A stretch of 32,303 nt of DNA from positions 1 through 32,303 of the forward strand of contig MNZA01000005.1 of assembly GCA_001873375.1 (NCBI GenBank), in the 5' to 3' direction. Positions 17,582-25,531 of this stretch are shown here, piece after piece; positions within the stretch are counted from its first letter, which is position 1; each line of letters begins with the position of its first letter. A model generated the notes under the pieces. The model made no database searches and was not told the origin of the DNA. It worked only from the letters and a program-made list of their open reading frames with translations. The translations under genes were made by a program, and so were the position numbers. Source of the DNA: Oscillatoriales cyanobacterium CG2_30_44_21 (lineage in GTDB: Bacteria > Cyanobacteriota > Cyanobacteriia > Pseudanabaenales > Pseudanabaenaceae).

Positions 17582-19237
17582 ATGGAAATGGGCGAAATCA
17601 AAACAGAATCATTTGATCTCATCGATAAGCTGAATGAGGTTGGGATCGCCCTTTCGGTGGAAAAAAATACGCCCAAGTTGCTGGAAATGATTTTGCAGGC
17701 GGCAAAATCAATGCTCAATGCCGATGCGGGAACCCTTTATCTCGCCACGGAAGATAAGCGACATCTTTTGTTTGAAATTATTATGAATGACTCCTTGGGG
17801 ATCATGATGGGGGCGCAATTGGGCGAGCCGATTCCCTTTGACCCTTTGCCTCTGTATGGTGACGAAGGTAAGCCAAATAAAACCATGGTGGCAGCCTATG
17901 CCGCTTTGTATCAGCAAACGATTAATATTCCTGATGCTTACACGGCAGAAGGGTTTGACTTTGCAGGAACCCGCGCTTTTGACACCAAAACAGGTTATCG
18001 ATCGCAGTCTTTTTTGACCTTGCCGATGTTAAATCATGAAAATGAGCTAATTGGCGTATTGCAATTAATCAATGCTAAAGATCCGCAAACTCAAGAGATT
18101 ATTGAATTTTCGCCCATCTCTCAGCGAATTGCCGAATCCCTCGCCTCACAGGCGGCGATGGCGCTAACCAATAACAAATTAATTGAGCAATTTCGCGAAC
18201 TCTTTGAATCATTTATCAACTTGATTTCAGAGGCGATCGATAAAAAGTCACCTTACAACGGAGCGCATTGTCGCCGCGTCCCGACTCTGACAATGATGAT
18301 TGCGGAGGCGGCTTGCCATGCTGAATATGGCATTTTTAAAGATTTCCTATTAACTGATGAAGAGCTATACGAAGTCAAAATTGCAGGATTACTCCATGAC
18401 TGCGGCAAAGTGACTACTCCTGTTCATGTAATTGATAAAGCCACTAAGTTAGAAACTATTTTTGATCGGATTTATTTGGTTAATACAAGATTTGAAGTAT
18501 TAAAACGCGATGCCGAAATTAGTTTTTTAAATCAGAAAATTGCGGCGATCGAGTCTGGAAATTACAGCGTTATTCCTGAACTAGAGGATTTATTGCAACA
18601 AAAATTAGCTCAATATTCTAGCGATCAAGCTTTTCTGCACGTTTGTAATATCGGTGGCGAGTTCATGCGTGACGAATACAAAGAAAGGCTGCAACAAATC
18701 GCTAGATATCGCTGGATTGATCCGCAGGGTGTGGAGACAAATTTCTTAACCGAAAATGAAGTATATAACTTGAATATTTCCAGAGGCACGCTGACGGCAG
18801 AAGAACGCAAAATTATTAATGACCATATTTCGGTCACGATTGAAATGTTAGAGCAGTTGCCCTATCCCCGCAATTTACGCCGCGTCCCTGAATATGCGGG
18901 AGGACATCATGAACGCATGGATGGCAAAGGATATCCTAAAGGGCTAACCCGCGATCAGATGTCATTGCCTGCGAGAATGATGGGGATTGCTGATATATTT
19001 GAAGCCCTTAGTGCTAAGGATCGTCCCTACAAAAAAGGTAAAAATCTTACGGAATGTTTACAGATTCTCGGTAAAATGCGTCTTGACAATCACATTGATC
19101 CCGACTTATTTGATTTGTTTGTTAGTCAAAAAATTTATATGCGCTATGCCAAGGAGTATCTTGATCCCGATCAGATCGATGAAGTTGATGAGAGTAAAAT
19201 TTTGGGCTATAACCCACCCTTAGTGTCGCAGTCTTGA
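17582..19237 (+). CDS. GAF domain + HD-GYP cyclic-di-GMP phosphodiesterase
   Basis: A 551-residue signalling enzyme. Residues about 15-195 form a GAF sensor domain (LLEMILQAAKSMLNADAGTL to LIGVLQLINAK). Residues about 205-530 form an HD-GYP domain with the HD pair in LLHDCGK (His272, Asp273) and the signature HHERMDGKGYP (442-452), which implies hydrolysis of c-di-GMP. The gap between HD and HHE is about 170 residues, far more than the roughly 65 of RpfG-type enzymes, because of a helical insertion at about 285-405. It is the first gene of a series leading into ycf46. Ligand of the GAF domain is unknown. Confidence 0.9.
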   Translation: MEMGEIKTESFDLIDKLNEVGIALSVEKNTPKLLEMILQAAKSMLNADAGTLYLATEDKRHLLFEIIMNDSLGIMMGAQLGEPIPFDPLPLYGDEGKPNKTMVAAYAALYQQTINIPDAYTAEGFDFAGTRAFDTKTGYRSQSFLTLPMLNHENELIGVLQLINAKDPQTQEIIEFSPISQRIAESLASQAAMALTNNKLIEQFRELFESFINLISEAIDKKSPYNGAHCRRVPTLTMMIAEAACHAEYGIFKDFLLTDEELYEVKIAGLLHDCGKVTTPVHVIDKATKLETIFDRIYLVNTRFEVLKRDAEISFLNQKIAAIESGNYSVIPELEDLLQQKLAQYSSDQAFLHVCNIGGEFMRDEYKERLQQIARYRWIDPQGVETNFLTENEVYNLNISRGTLTAEERKIINDHISVTIEMLEQLPYPRNLRRVPEYAGGHHERMDGKGYPKGLTRDQMSLPARMMGIADIFEALSAKDRPYKKGKNLTECLQILGKMRLDNHIDPDLFDLFVSQKIYMRYAKEYLDPDQIDEVDESKILGYNPPLVSQS

Positions 19238-19238
19238 C

Positions 19239-19303
19239 GCAGGCGCAAAGTGCTGTATTCAGAATTAATACCAAAGCAATAAGTGGCTTTGGTATTAATT
19301 CTG
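19239..19303. repeat. Tail motif followed by 18-bp hairpin after the HD-GYP gene
   Basis: GCAGGCGCAAAGTGCTGTATT (first bases from 19239) is a variant of the family tail, followed by exact 18-bp arms 19260-19277 and 19286-19303 (CAGAATTAATACCAAAGC) with an 8-nt loop. Placed right after the HD-GYP stop, it looks like a terminator and argues that the next gene starts downstream of it. Confidence 0.75.
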
Positions 19304-19353
19304 ACAATTATGGAAATGAGAAATTGATTTTGTATTTATTCACGTACTTGTCT

Positions 19354-20106
19354 ATGTTTGCCCAGTTTCGATCGCAATATCCACAGGGACGCATCCAAAC
19401 GGAGATGCTAGCTAAAATTGATGGACTCCATGCCTTTAGGGCGATCGTCTCCCAAGGGGATGCAGTTATGGGGACGGCGACAGCTATTGACAGCGATCTA
19501 GAAATTGCTGAAGATCGCGCCATCAAGAGAGCCTTAGCGATCGCAGGAATTTCTTTTGATCACAATTTTGATAGCAACTACGGGGGACGATCGCCGATGT
19601 TAACTCAAGTTTCGCGTGAGTCAACAACTATCAATTCCCTGCCATCGGCAAATTTTAATGCGATTGGGTCAGCAAGTCTTAGCTCAGGGCATAGCGACAT
19701 GACCCACACAACCCACAATATCCAGTCAGAGCCAGCTTTAGAATATGTCCGCGATCAACCCAATTCGCGCGATCAATATATCAATAATTACACTGACGAA
19801 TATATTCCCGTGCAGATCAATGATTTCCAGTCCAGTGAGAGCGAATTAGTTAGCCCGATCGCCCCTAAACCCGCCCCACCTCAGATCGCCTCTGAGCCGA
19901 TGGACTTATCCAATGCCATTTCTAACATTGATGTGGAAATGGCGCGTTTGGGATGGACAAAGGTTCAAGGACGTGATTATTTGGTAAGGACATTTGATAA
20001 AAAATCGCGACAGCAATTAACAAATGATGAGTTGTTAAAATTTCTCGCCCATTTAAAATCCTTGGCAACACCCGCAATCCAAGCTCCCAGTGATGATTTT
20101 TTCTAA
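19354..20106 (+). CDS. Conserved cyanobacterial protein of unknown function
   Basis: A 250-residue protein I cannot name. Residues 1-75 look conserved (FAQFRSQYPQGRIQTEML, then AEDRAIKRALAIAGI), the middle (about 80-185) is Ser/Asn-rich and likely disordered, and the C-terminus (about 190-240) is an amphipathic helical segment (LGWTKVQGRDYLVRTF, LTNDELLKFLAHLKSL). The AEDRA..RALA..GI pattern is faintly like single-strand annealing proteins, which is only a hint. An open frame runs back to TTG 19234, but that part is hairpin sequence, so ATG 19354 is chosen. Its stop abuts the ycf46 ATG with no gap. Confidence 0.6.
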   Translation: MFAQFRSQYPQGRIQTEMLAKIDGLHAFRAIVSQGDAVMGTATAIDSDLEIAEDRAIKRALAIAGISFDHNFDSNYGGRSPMLTQVSRESTTINSLPSANFNAIGSASLSSGHSDMTHTTHNIQSEPALEYVRDQPNSRDQYINNYTDEYIPVQINDFQSSESELVSPIAPKPAPPQIASEPMDLSNAISNIDVEMARLGWTKVQGRDYLVRTFDKKSRQQLTNDELLKFLAHLKSLATPAIQAPSDDFF

Positions 20107-21732
20107 ATGAAATCCTATAATTTCCAAGAAGAGCTTAGTCTCCTAATTCGTGCTAAATGTCCGATTATTTACATCGTGACTTGGGAAGAAGAACGCGCCG
20201 AAAAGGCGATCGCGCAGGTAGCCCAGGAATGTGCGCCACCGCGAAAGACCCTTTACTATGATCTAGTGCGGGGCTTTGAGCATAATCAAGAAGGTAAAAA
20301 TAATCTCTTGCAAGCTTTGCAGATCGTCGAAAATAGCGATCGCCAGATGCCAAATATTTATGTATTTCGGGATTTGCATCGGCGCTTAGCGGCGCAGAGA
20401 CTAGATGAAATTTTGGTGCGCCAACTTCGCAATCTCTATCGGAGTTTACGCAATTCGCGGAAGACTTTGATTCTATTAAGCCCCTTACTAGAAATGCCAT
20501 CGGAACTAGAAGAACAGGTGGCGGTTCTCTATTTTCCTTTGCCTGAGACGAACGAGATTCGCCATATCATTGAACAGATGATTCCCTCAGAACAATTAAG
20601 ACTAGAGAGCAATAGTCTTGAGCAGCTCATCAAAGCCTGTATGGGCATGACCCGAGATCGCATTTGCCACACTCTATCCAAATCAATTGTGCAGAAGCAC
20701 TTTCTCAATGAGTCGGATATTGATCGCGTGCTAATTGAGAAGCAGAAACGGATTCGCCAGACTGAGTTTTTAGAGTTTTTTACACCCAATGAAACCCTTG
20801 ATAGTATTGGTGGCTTAGACAATTTCAAACTCTGGCTAATGCAGCGTCAGCAAGCCTTTTCCGATGAAGCTAGAGCTTTTGGACTGCCAAATCCGCGTGG
20901 GGTGCTGTTGTTGGGTATTCAAGGAACGGGCAAAAGTCTATGTGCCAAGGCGATCGCAAATCTGTGGCGGTTGCCATTGCTGCGGTTGGATGTGGGGCGA
21001 CTGTTTGGCAGCTTGGTTGGACAGTCAGAGAGTCGGACGCGCCAGACGATCCAGCTTGCCGAAGCCCTTGCGCCTTGCATTCTCTGGATTGATGAAATTG
21101 ATAAAGCTTTTGGTGGTATCGCTAATAGTATGGGGGACTCGGGAACTAGTCAGAGAGTTTTGGGAACCTTACTAACTTGGATGCAAGAGAAGTCAAGTCC
21201 TGTCTTTGTCGTGGCGACTGCCAATAATATCCATGCCTTACCGCCTGAACTATTACGCAAAGGACGCTTTGATGAGTTGTTTTTTATCAATTTACCCACC
21301 TACGAAGAACGCAAAGAAATATTTTTACTCCATTTAAAACGTTTTCGTCCTGTGGAATTGCCTAGCTTTGATGTGGAACAGATGGCGGAAATCTCTAAGG
21401 AATTTAGTGGAGCCGAAATCGAACAGGCGATCGTGGAAGGAATGTATCGCGCCTTTCATGAGCAAAGAGATGTGATTACCGATGACATTTTAGGAGCGAT
21501 TAGGGAAACTTATCCCTTGGCAAGCACCGCCAGAGAGCAAATTAGTTTTATGCAAGCTTGGGCAACTCAAGGTCGCGCTAGAAGTGCTTCTAGGGGAGAA
21601 ATGGGAGATAAAGTAACTGATATCGGCGCGATGAGTAAAACAATTAACAAGTCCTTGGAGAAATCGACCACCAAGCATCGTCCTTTACCCCTGCCACCCT
21701 TGCCGCAAATCAAATCTAGCGTTGACCAATGA
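20107..21732 (+). CDS. ycf46: Ycf46 AAA+ ATPase
   Basis: A 541-residue AAA+ ATPase of the Ycf46 group, conserved in cyanobacteria and red-lineage plastids. The N-terminal half (about 1-210) carries a degenerate ATPase-like domain ([12 protein letters not shown]). The second half is a full AAA+ module: Walker A GIQGTGKS (270-277), Walker B ILWIDEID (325-332), sensor ATANN and arginine-finger region [11 protein letters not shown]. The Synechocystis homologue has been linked to inorganic-carbon response; the molecular substrate is not known. Tail is basic and Pro-rich. Translation looks coupled on both sides: its ATG abuts the preceding TAA and its TGA overlaps the next ATG (ATGA, 21729-21732). 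Confidence 0.88.
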   Translation: MKSYNFQEELSLLIRAKCPIIYIVTWEEERAEKAIAQVAQECAPPRKTLYYDLVRGFEHNQEGKNNLLQALQIVENSDRQMPNIYVFRDLHRRLAAQRLDEILVRQLRNLYRSLRNSRKTLILLSPLLEMPSELEEQVAVLYFPLPETNEIRHIIEQMIPSEQLRLESNSLEQLIKACMGMTRDRICHTLSKSIVQKHFLNESDIDRVLIEKQKRIRQTEFLEFFTPNETLDSIGGLDNFKLWLMQRQQAFSDEARAFGLPNPRGVLLLGIQGTGKSLCAKAIANLWRLPLLRLDVGRLFGSLVGQSESRTRQTIQLAEALAPCILWIDEIDKAFGGIANSMGDSGTSQRVLGTLLTWMQEKSSPVFVVATANNIHALPPELLRKGRFDELFFINLPTYEERKEIFLLHLKRFRPVELPSFDVEQMAEISKEFSGAEIEQAIVEGMYRAFHEQRDVITDDILGAIRETYPLASTAREQISFMQAWATQGRARSASRGEMGDKVTDIGAMSKTINKSLEKSTTKHRPLPLPPLPQIKSSVDQ

Positions 21733-22289
21733 CTTCCGCCAGTTCCTTTGACAATAATATCGATGCCCCTACATTGCCTCAACTACAGGCAATTAAAGCG
21801 CATTTAGATTTGATTTTGATTGCTTTGGAAGCTTTGACAGGGCTAGGTTCCGATGAAATGCTCTCGGTTGCCGAAAAGTTGGGATTGACGGAGATTTTAA
21901 GCGATCGCATTACCCTGTGGCGACTGCGCCAAGCTAGCCCCTTACGCAAAGGTAAAGGACGGAAAAAACTAGATGTGGATGAGGCGAGAGCGATGACTCT
22001 CATCAGTTGCAGCCTTGCCGCGCAACAACAATTTGCGATCCGCAATGCCGTTGCCCAACTCGAAAAAAGCACCGCTTTGAAACTGCCGCCCCATCGGGAG
22101 CCGATCATCGGTGACTATCTAGATCGGTTTAATAATCTCTATCAAGAACGGATGACGGAGGAGGATCAAGCCAAACCTGACGCAATTCAGCGCTTAGCGT
22201 TAAAATTATTAATAGATTTATTATTTTACAGTTCCCAGTTAGGTTCGCGCCGCCTCTGGGTTGCCCTGTTTGAGCGTAGCCAAACGTGA
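21729..22289 (+). CDS. DUF3038 family protein
   Basis: A 186-residue cyanobacterial protein matching, by my reading, the DUF3038 family; function unknown. It appears all-helical: LPQLQAIKAHLDLILIALEAL, LSDRITLWRLRQASPLRK, a basic KGKGRKKLD stretch, DEARAMTLISCSLAAQQQ and a C-terminal LKLLIDLLFYSSQLGSRRLW. The start overlaps the ycf46 stop by four bases, so it is translationally coupled to it. A 13-bp hairpin (22292-22320) follows within three bases, then a DUF4335 gene, a neighbour pairing I recall from other cyanobacteria. Confidence 0.75.
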   Translation: MTSASSFDNNIDAPTLPQLQAIKAHLDLILIALEALTGLGSDEMLSVAEKLGLTEILSDRITLWRLRQASPLRKGKGRKKLDVDEARAMTLISCSLAAQQQFAIRNAVAQLEKSTALKLPPHREPIIGDYLDRFNNLYQERMTEEDQAKPDAIQRLALKLLIDLLFYSSQLGSRRLWVALFERSQT

Positions 22290-22291
22290 TC

Positions 22292-22320
22292 TAAAAAGTC
22301 TAGCGTAGCTAGACTTTTTA
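22292..22320. terminator. Perfect 13-bp hairpin after the DUF3038 gene
   Basis: TAAAAAGTCTAGC (22292-22304) and GCTAGACTTTTTA (22308-22320) pair exactly around GTA, ending in T-rich sequence. A good rho-independent terminator that would partly insulate the DUF4335 gene. Confidence 0.8.
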
Positions 22321-22326
22321 AAATAA

Positions 22327-22395
22327 TTAGGACTTACGCAAAATCGCTTGAAACCCTCACCCCTCACCCCTTTCGCATTAAGGGAGAGGGGAACC
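22327..22395. repeat. Common cyanobacterial intergenic repeat (GGACTTACGC ... CCCTCACCCC)
   Basis: AGGACTTACGCAAAA (22329-22343) followed by CCCTCACCCCTCACCCC and a complementary GGGAGAGGGG resembles a repeat widespread in cyanobacterial genomes. Its purine-rich right side lies 13 bases before the DUF4335 ATG and may have been taken over as a ribosome binding site. Confidence 0.5.
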
Positions 22396-22402
22396 AGAAA
22401 TT

Positions 22403-23680
22403 ATGTCAGCCCCAAACCTTCTCAATCGCCGCTACGAACTACCCAACTGCCTCTTAGAGATTTGGGCAGAGCGATCGCCTTTATCCGAATGGCAGTCGCA
22501 AATTGTCGCGCAAAACTTGAAATTTCATTTGCGATTAGGAGAGGGCGGCAAAGTGATCAAGGGAAATCAGCAGCAAATTAGTTACTTAATCGAAGCCGTA
22601 ACGAACTACTGTGATCGCTGGCTCGCCCAAGACAAACTCGACTCACTCACCCACAAAATTAGCATTCCTAAATCTTCCCAATTAAGACTCGACACTTTAA
22701 AACTATCCACACTCCAGTTATTTGACTTATACGAAGGGCTAGAACTTTGTGCTAGTGAATTTGTGATTTTGCCCCATATTGTTTTAGAAGTGCGCCGTAT
22801 CAGCCCCAATTGGCTCAAAATTGCCGCGAGTATGCTAGCGATCGCTGGGGTTAGTTTTGGCGCAATTCGCCTAGTTTCTCGCGATCAAGCCAGCTATCAA
22901 GTTTCTCAACCAACTTCAGTTTCCGCACCCGAGATCACCGCCTTAGCACCATCTCCGCAAGTACAAGAGAAAAAACAAGAGCGCCTTCCCCAAACTTCAG
23001 CCCCCATTCCCAAAGTTGACAATCAAGCTGCCGATAATCCTTCTGGAAATGTTAGTGAAGTTCCCATTCGAGACGGTGAGAAAATCGCCCCCGAAGTTAA
23101 GGGACAAACTACCAGTCCCGCCCGAAAAGAAGCAATTGCGATCGCTCCCCCCATGTCGCCATCTGCAAGTAAGCCGAGTATTGTCCGTCAAAGAACTAAT
23201 GATAGTCCCAGTTTTAAAGCACCTGCGGCTGCCACTCTTGAAACACCAAATTCAGCAGATACAGTTAGTCCCGAATCCGCACCAACGGAATCAGCAAAGC
23301 GATCTGAAGAGTCTTCATTAATGCGCTCTTCCAAACCTGCCACAACTCCTTCTACTCCCATAGGTGAATCTAGTAATGGAGTGACTACAAGTAAACTTGC
23401 AAGTATAAAACTTATCGAAGTTAAATCTTCTTTGCCAAATCAGGTTTATGCCGATTTGGTTCGATATATTCAGTCTCAGAAAATTACATCATCCGCCCAA
23501 GGAAGCGTCAGTTTTGAAATCGAATTATCTGGGCAAGAAGTTGTTAAGATAGAACTTAATCCTGAAAGTTCAAACCTAGCCGATCTTGACGCAGTTCAGA
23601 CCTTGCAAAAGTCAATTAGGCAATGGCGATCGCCTTTAGCTTCCACAGGAAAAATTTACATAGTCTTGCAGATAAACTAA
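22403..23680 (+). CDS. DUF4335-like membrane protein with TonB/TolA-like C-terminus
   Basis: A 425-residue protein. Residues 8-130 match the DUF4335 style (NRRYELPNCLLEIWAERSPL, LKFHLRLGEGG, YLIEAVTNYCDRWL). One TM helix follows at 138-157, then a long Pro/Ser/Ala-rich, probably disordered linker (about 165-335). The last 80 residues (SLPNQVYADLVRYIQSQ to GKIYIVLQIN) look like a small alpha/beta domain of the kind at the ends of TonB or TolA. The layout suggests a bridge from cytoplasm across the periplasm or thylakoid lumen. Function unknown. The stop codon is part of a long hairpin. Confidence 0.7.
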   Translation: MSAPNLLNRRYELPNCLLEIWAERSPLSEWQSQIVAQNLKFHLRLGEGGKVIKGNQQQISYLIEAVTNYCDRWLAQDKLDSLTHKISIPKSSQLRLDTLKLSTLQLFDLYEGLELCASEFVILPHIVLEVRRISPNWLKIAASMLAIAGVSFGAIRLVSRDQASYQVSQPTSVSAPEITALAPSPQVQEKKQERLPQTSAPIPKVDNQAADNPSGNVSEVPIRDGEKIAPEVKGQTTSPARKEAIAIAPPMSPSASKPSIVRQRTNDSPSFKAPAAATLETPNSADTVSPESAPTESAKRSEESSLMRSSKPATTPSTPIGESSNGVTTSKLASIKLIEVKSSLPNQVYADLVRYIQSQKITSSAQGSVSFEIELSGQEVVKIELNPESSNLADLDAVQTLQKSIRQWRSPLASTGKIYIVLQIN

Positions 23681-23755
23681 AAAACCAGAGATTGTTCCGC
23701 CAGCTTCGCTGGCGGAACAATCTTTTTGGTTTTTAGTCAGCGCCAAGCGCTGTAC
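23677..23755. repeat. Long hairpin plus GTCAGCGCCAAGCGCTGTAC tail
   Basis: Arm 23677-23704 pairs with 23708-23736 (CTAAAAA..CCA, then GATTGTTCCGCCAGC exact) around TTC. The TAA stop of the upstream gene is inside the left arm. The tail 23736-23755 is the fullest match to the family tail. Full family member. Confidence 0.85.
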
Positions 23756-23785
23756 TTCCCAAAGAATTTTTTGAAAGAGAAACAG

Positions 23786-23842
23786 ACGCAGAAGTCTAAT
23801 GATAGGTGACGCGGCGCGTCACCTATCATTAGACTTCTGCGT
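23786..23842. repeat. Perfect 27-bp hairpin that invades the ligase gene end
   Basis: Arms 23786-23812 and 23816-23842 are exact complements around GGC. The right arm contains the TGA stop and last seven codons (TQKSNDR) of the minus-strand O-antigen ligase-like gene; the left arm is outside the gene and mirrors it exactly. Confidence 0.85.
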
Positions 23843-25092
23843 GGCAACACCTTCCAGACTGCCAAGAAAATACCAAAGCAACATACTAATCCTTGGTTCG
23901 TAAAGAACCAAATCCAAACAACAGGACAAAAGAAATAAAATGACTGCGATTGCCACAATCATCGATATTCCTTCTGTTTCTGAGATAACCAACTTTCCAC
24001 TCGCTAGCCAAATCGTTTTACCAAGGATACCAACAAAAGCTATTAAGGCAGGGATTCCTGAACCAACGGCGATCGCTAAAAATAGATTATGTTCATGGGG
24101 CAGCCCTCGCAAATTGAAGTTCATCGATGCTGCAACCTTGGTGAAATTGCGTAGTCCCCAGCCTTGAATTGGATGTTCAGAAATAAGAGAACTAGCAAAC
24201 TGCCAAGCATTAAGACGATCCGATGTAGAAGCAAAATCGCCCATCCTTGGATCAACGGTACTGATCAGACGATTAACAAAACCCTGTGGCAATAGCGATC
24301 GCAGCCCTTCACCGCCTAGCCCAAATCGTGAGCCAAAAACCGCCCACGCGATCGCTAAAGTAATTACCGCAAAGCCCACCACTAACTTCCATTGCCGATA
24401 GTAAATCGCCACTAGAACCGCACCGATCAGAGCTAACCCCCAAGCATTGCGCGAACCCGTCATGATCAGTACCGATATTCCCAAGGCAAGGGCGATCGCG
24501 GCGATTACTCGCTGAGATTTGGTAATGCTCTTAACCTTCCCAACTGCAAAATGAAATGCGATCGGTAAAATCATTAACAAATAAATTGCGGTCTCATTGA
24601 AATGCCCAAAAAATGACTGAATACGGCGATCACTACTAAATCCCATAGGAATCGGATAGCTATCAAAAATCACCTTAGGAAATATCCAATCAGGTCGATC
24701 AATTAGAGCTTGTAAAATCCCAAAACTACTTACCAAAAGCGAACTGAGAACAAATAACCACATTAAATGGATAAATTGAGCAGAAGTACGCACCACATAA
24801 CTAGTGGTGGCGGCAAGCAAAAAGTAAGGTAAAAAATTAGCGAGACCACCTGCGGCTATACCAACATCAAAAGCCGTAAAGGTGCTTAAAGTCATCCAGA
24901 TAGATAGCCAGAAATAAGCAATATTAATTGGTGTGGCAAGCGATCGCCAGCCTCGGCTCGATAACACCCAAATCTCTAACCCCCCCCCACAAAGGGCATA
25001 AACACATTGCTCACCACCATAAAAATGGCAGTACCCTGCAACCAATTCCATTCTCTCAATAAAGTTTTATCTTCTACCGATTTCCAGAGCAT
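23819..25092 (-). pseudogene. O-antigen ligase/polymerase-like membrane protein, split at a poly-G tract
   Basis: A polytopic membrane protein of the Wzy/WaaL (PF04932-like) type that joins or polymerises surface glycans: many TM helices, a long external loop, SDRLNAWQFASSLISEHPIQG and GLPHEHNLFLAIAVGSG near the C-terminus. From ATG 25092 the frame reads MLWKSVEDKTLLREWNW and a hydrophobic segment ending MPFVGGG, then hits TAG directly after nine G (complement of 24980-24988). The rest of the protein continues in another frame from LEIWVLSSRGWRSL. One extra G, or two fewer, would join them. The open frame beginning at 25051 is the downstream part with a false N-terminus. It may be phase-variable, a real lesion, or a sequencing slip. 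Confidence 0.75.
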
Positions 25093-25114
25093 TTCCACAC
25101 CAAATAATCAAAAT

Positions 25115-25150
25115 TGCTAAGCAGTTAGGCATACAGCGCTTTGCGCTTAA
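25115..25150 (-). repeat. Isolated reverse-strand copy of the repeat-family tail
   Basis: Read on the plus strand, CTAAGCAGTTAGGCATA is followed by CAGCGCTTTGCGCTTAATC; the second part is the reverse complement of the GCGCAAAGCGCTG tail. AAAACCTAGATAG follows (25152-25164), like the outer stem at 14285-14297, but no long hairpin is present. It looks like a decayed or hairpin-less copy. Confidence 0.6.
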
Positions 25151-25202
25151 TCAAAACCTAGATAGCATTTATGACCCTTACTTTTAGCTATTGAATAAAA
25201 TT

Positions 25203-25415
25203 ATGGCAAAGTTGACGGTTGACTTAGCAACATCGGCAGATGTTTTGGGAACTACGCCTGATTGCTTTTTAACATGGTTAAAGCTCGATCACTTTCATAG
25301 TCTACTCTATTTCAACGATACGCCGCAGATTTCCATTTTCACATTGGCAAAGATTCTAGATACTACGCCTAGAGAGTTGTTTGATTTTTTAGAAGAAATC
25401 GACTTAGATAGTTGA
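25203..25415 (+). CDS. Small unknown protein
   Basis: A 70-residue acidic protein starting MAKLTVDLATSADVLGTT; an in-frame TTG at 25191 would add four residues. It seems to hold two related helix-turn-helix-like halves (SADVLGTTPDCFLTWLKL and TLAKILDTTPRELFDFLEEI), so it might bind DNA or be an antitoxin-like regulator. No homologue comes to mind. It stands alone between the broken ligase gene and the membrane coiled-coil gene. The 116 bases after it hold one HIP1 site and nothing else I can support. Confidence 0.5.
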   Translation: MAKLTVDLATSADVLGTTPDCFLTWLKLDHFHSLLYFNDTPQISIFTLAKILDTTPRELFDFLEEIDLDS

Positions 25416-25531
25416 TTAGATTTGCAAGATGCTTTCTTAGGCGATCGCTGAGTCAGAGAGCTCAGGTGAGCAGCCAATTCCTTGGGAGTCGGTGGTGGGA
25501 GAGAATGAATTACAAGTTTTTCGATTGGGAT

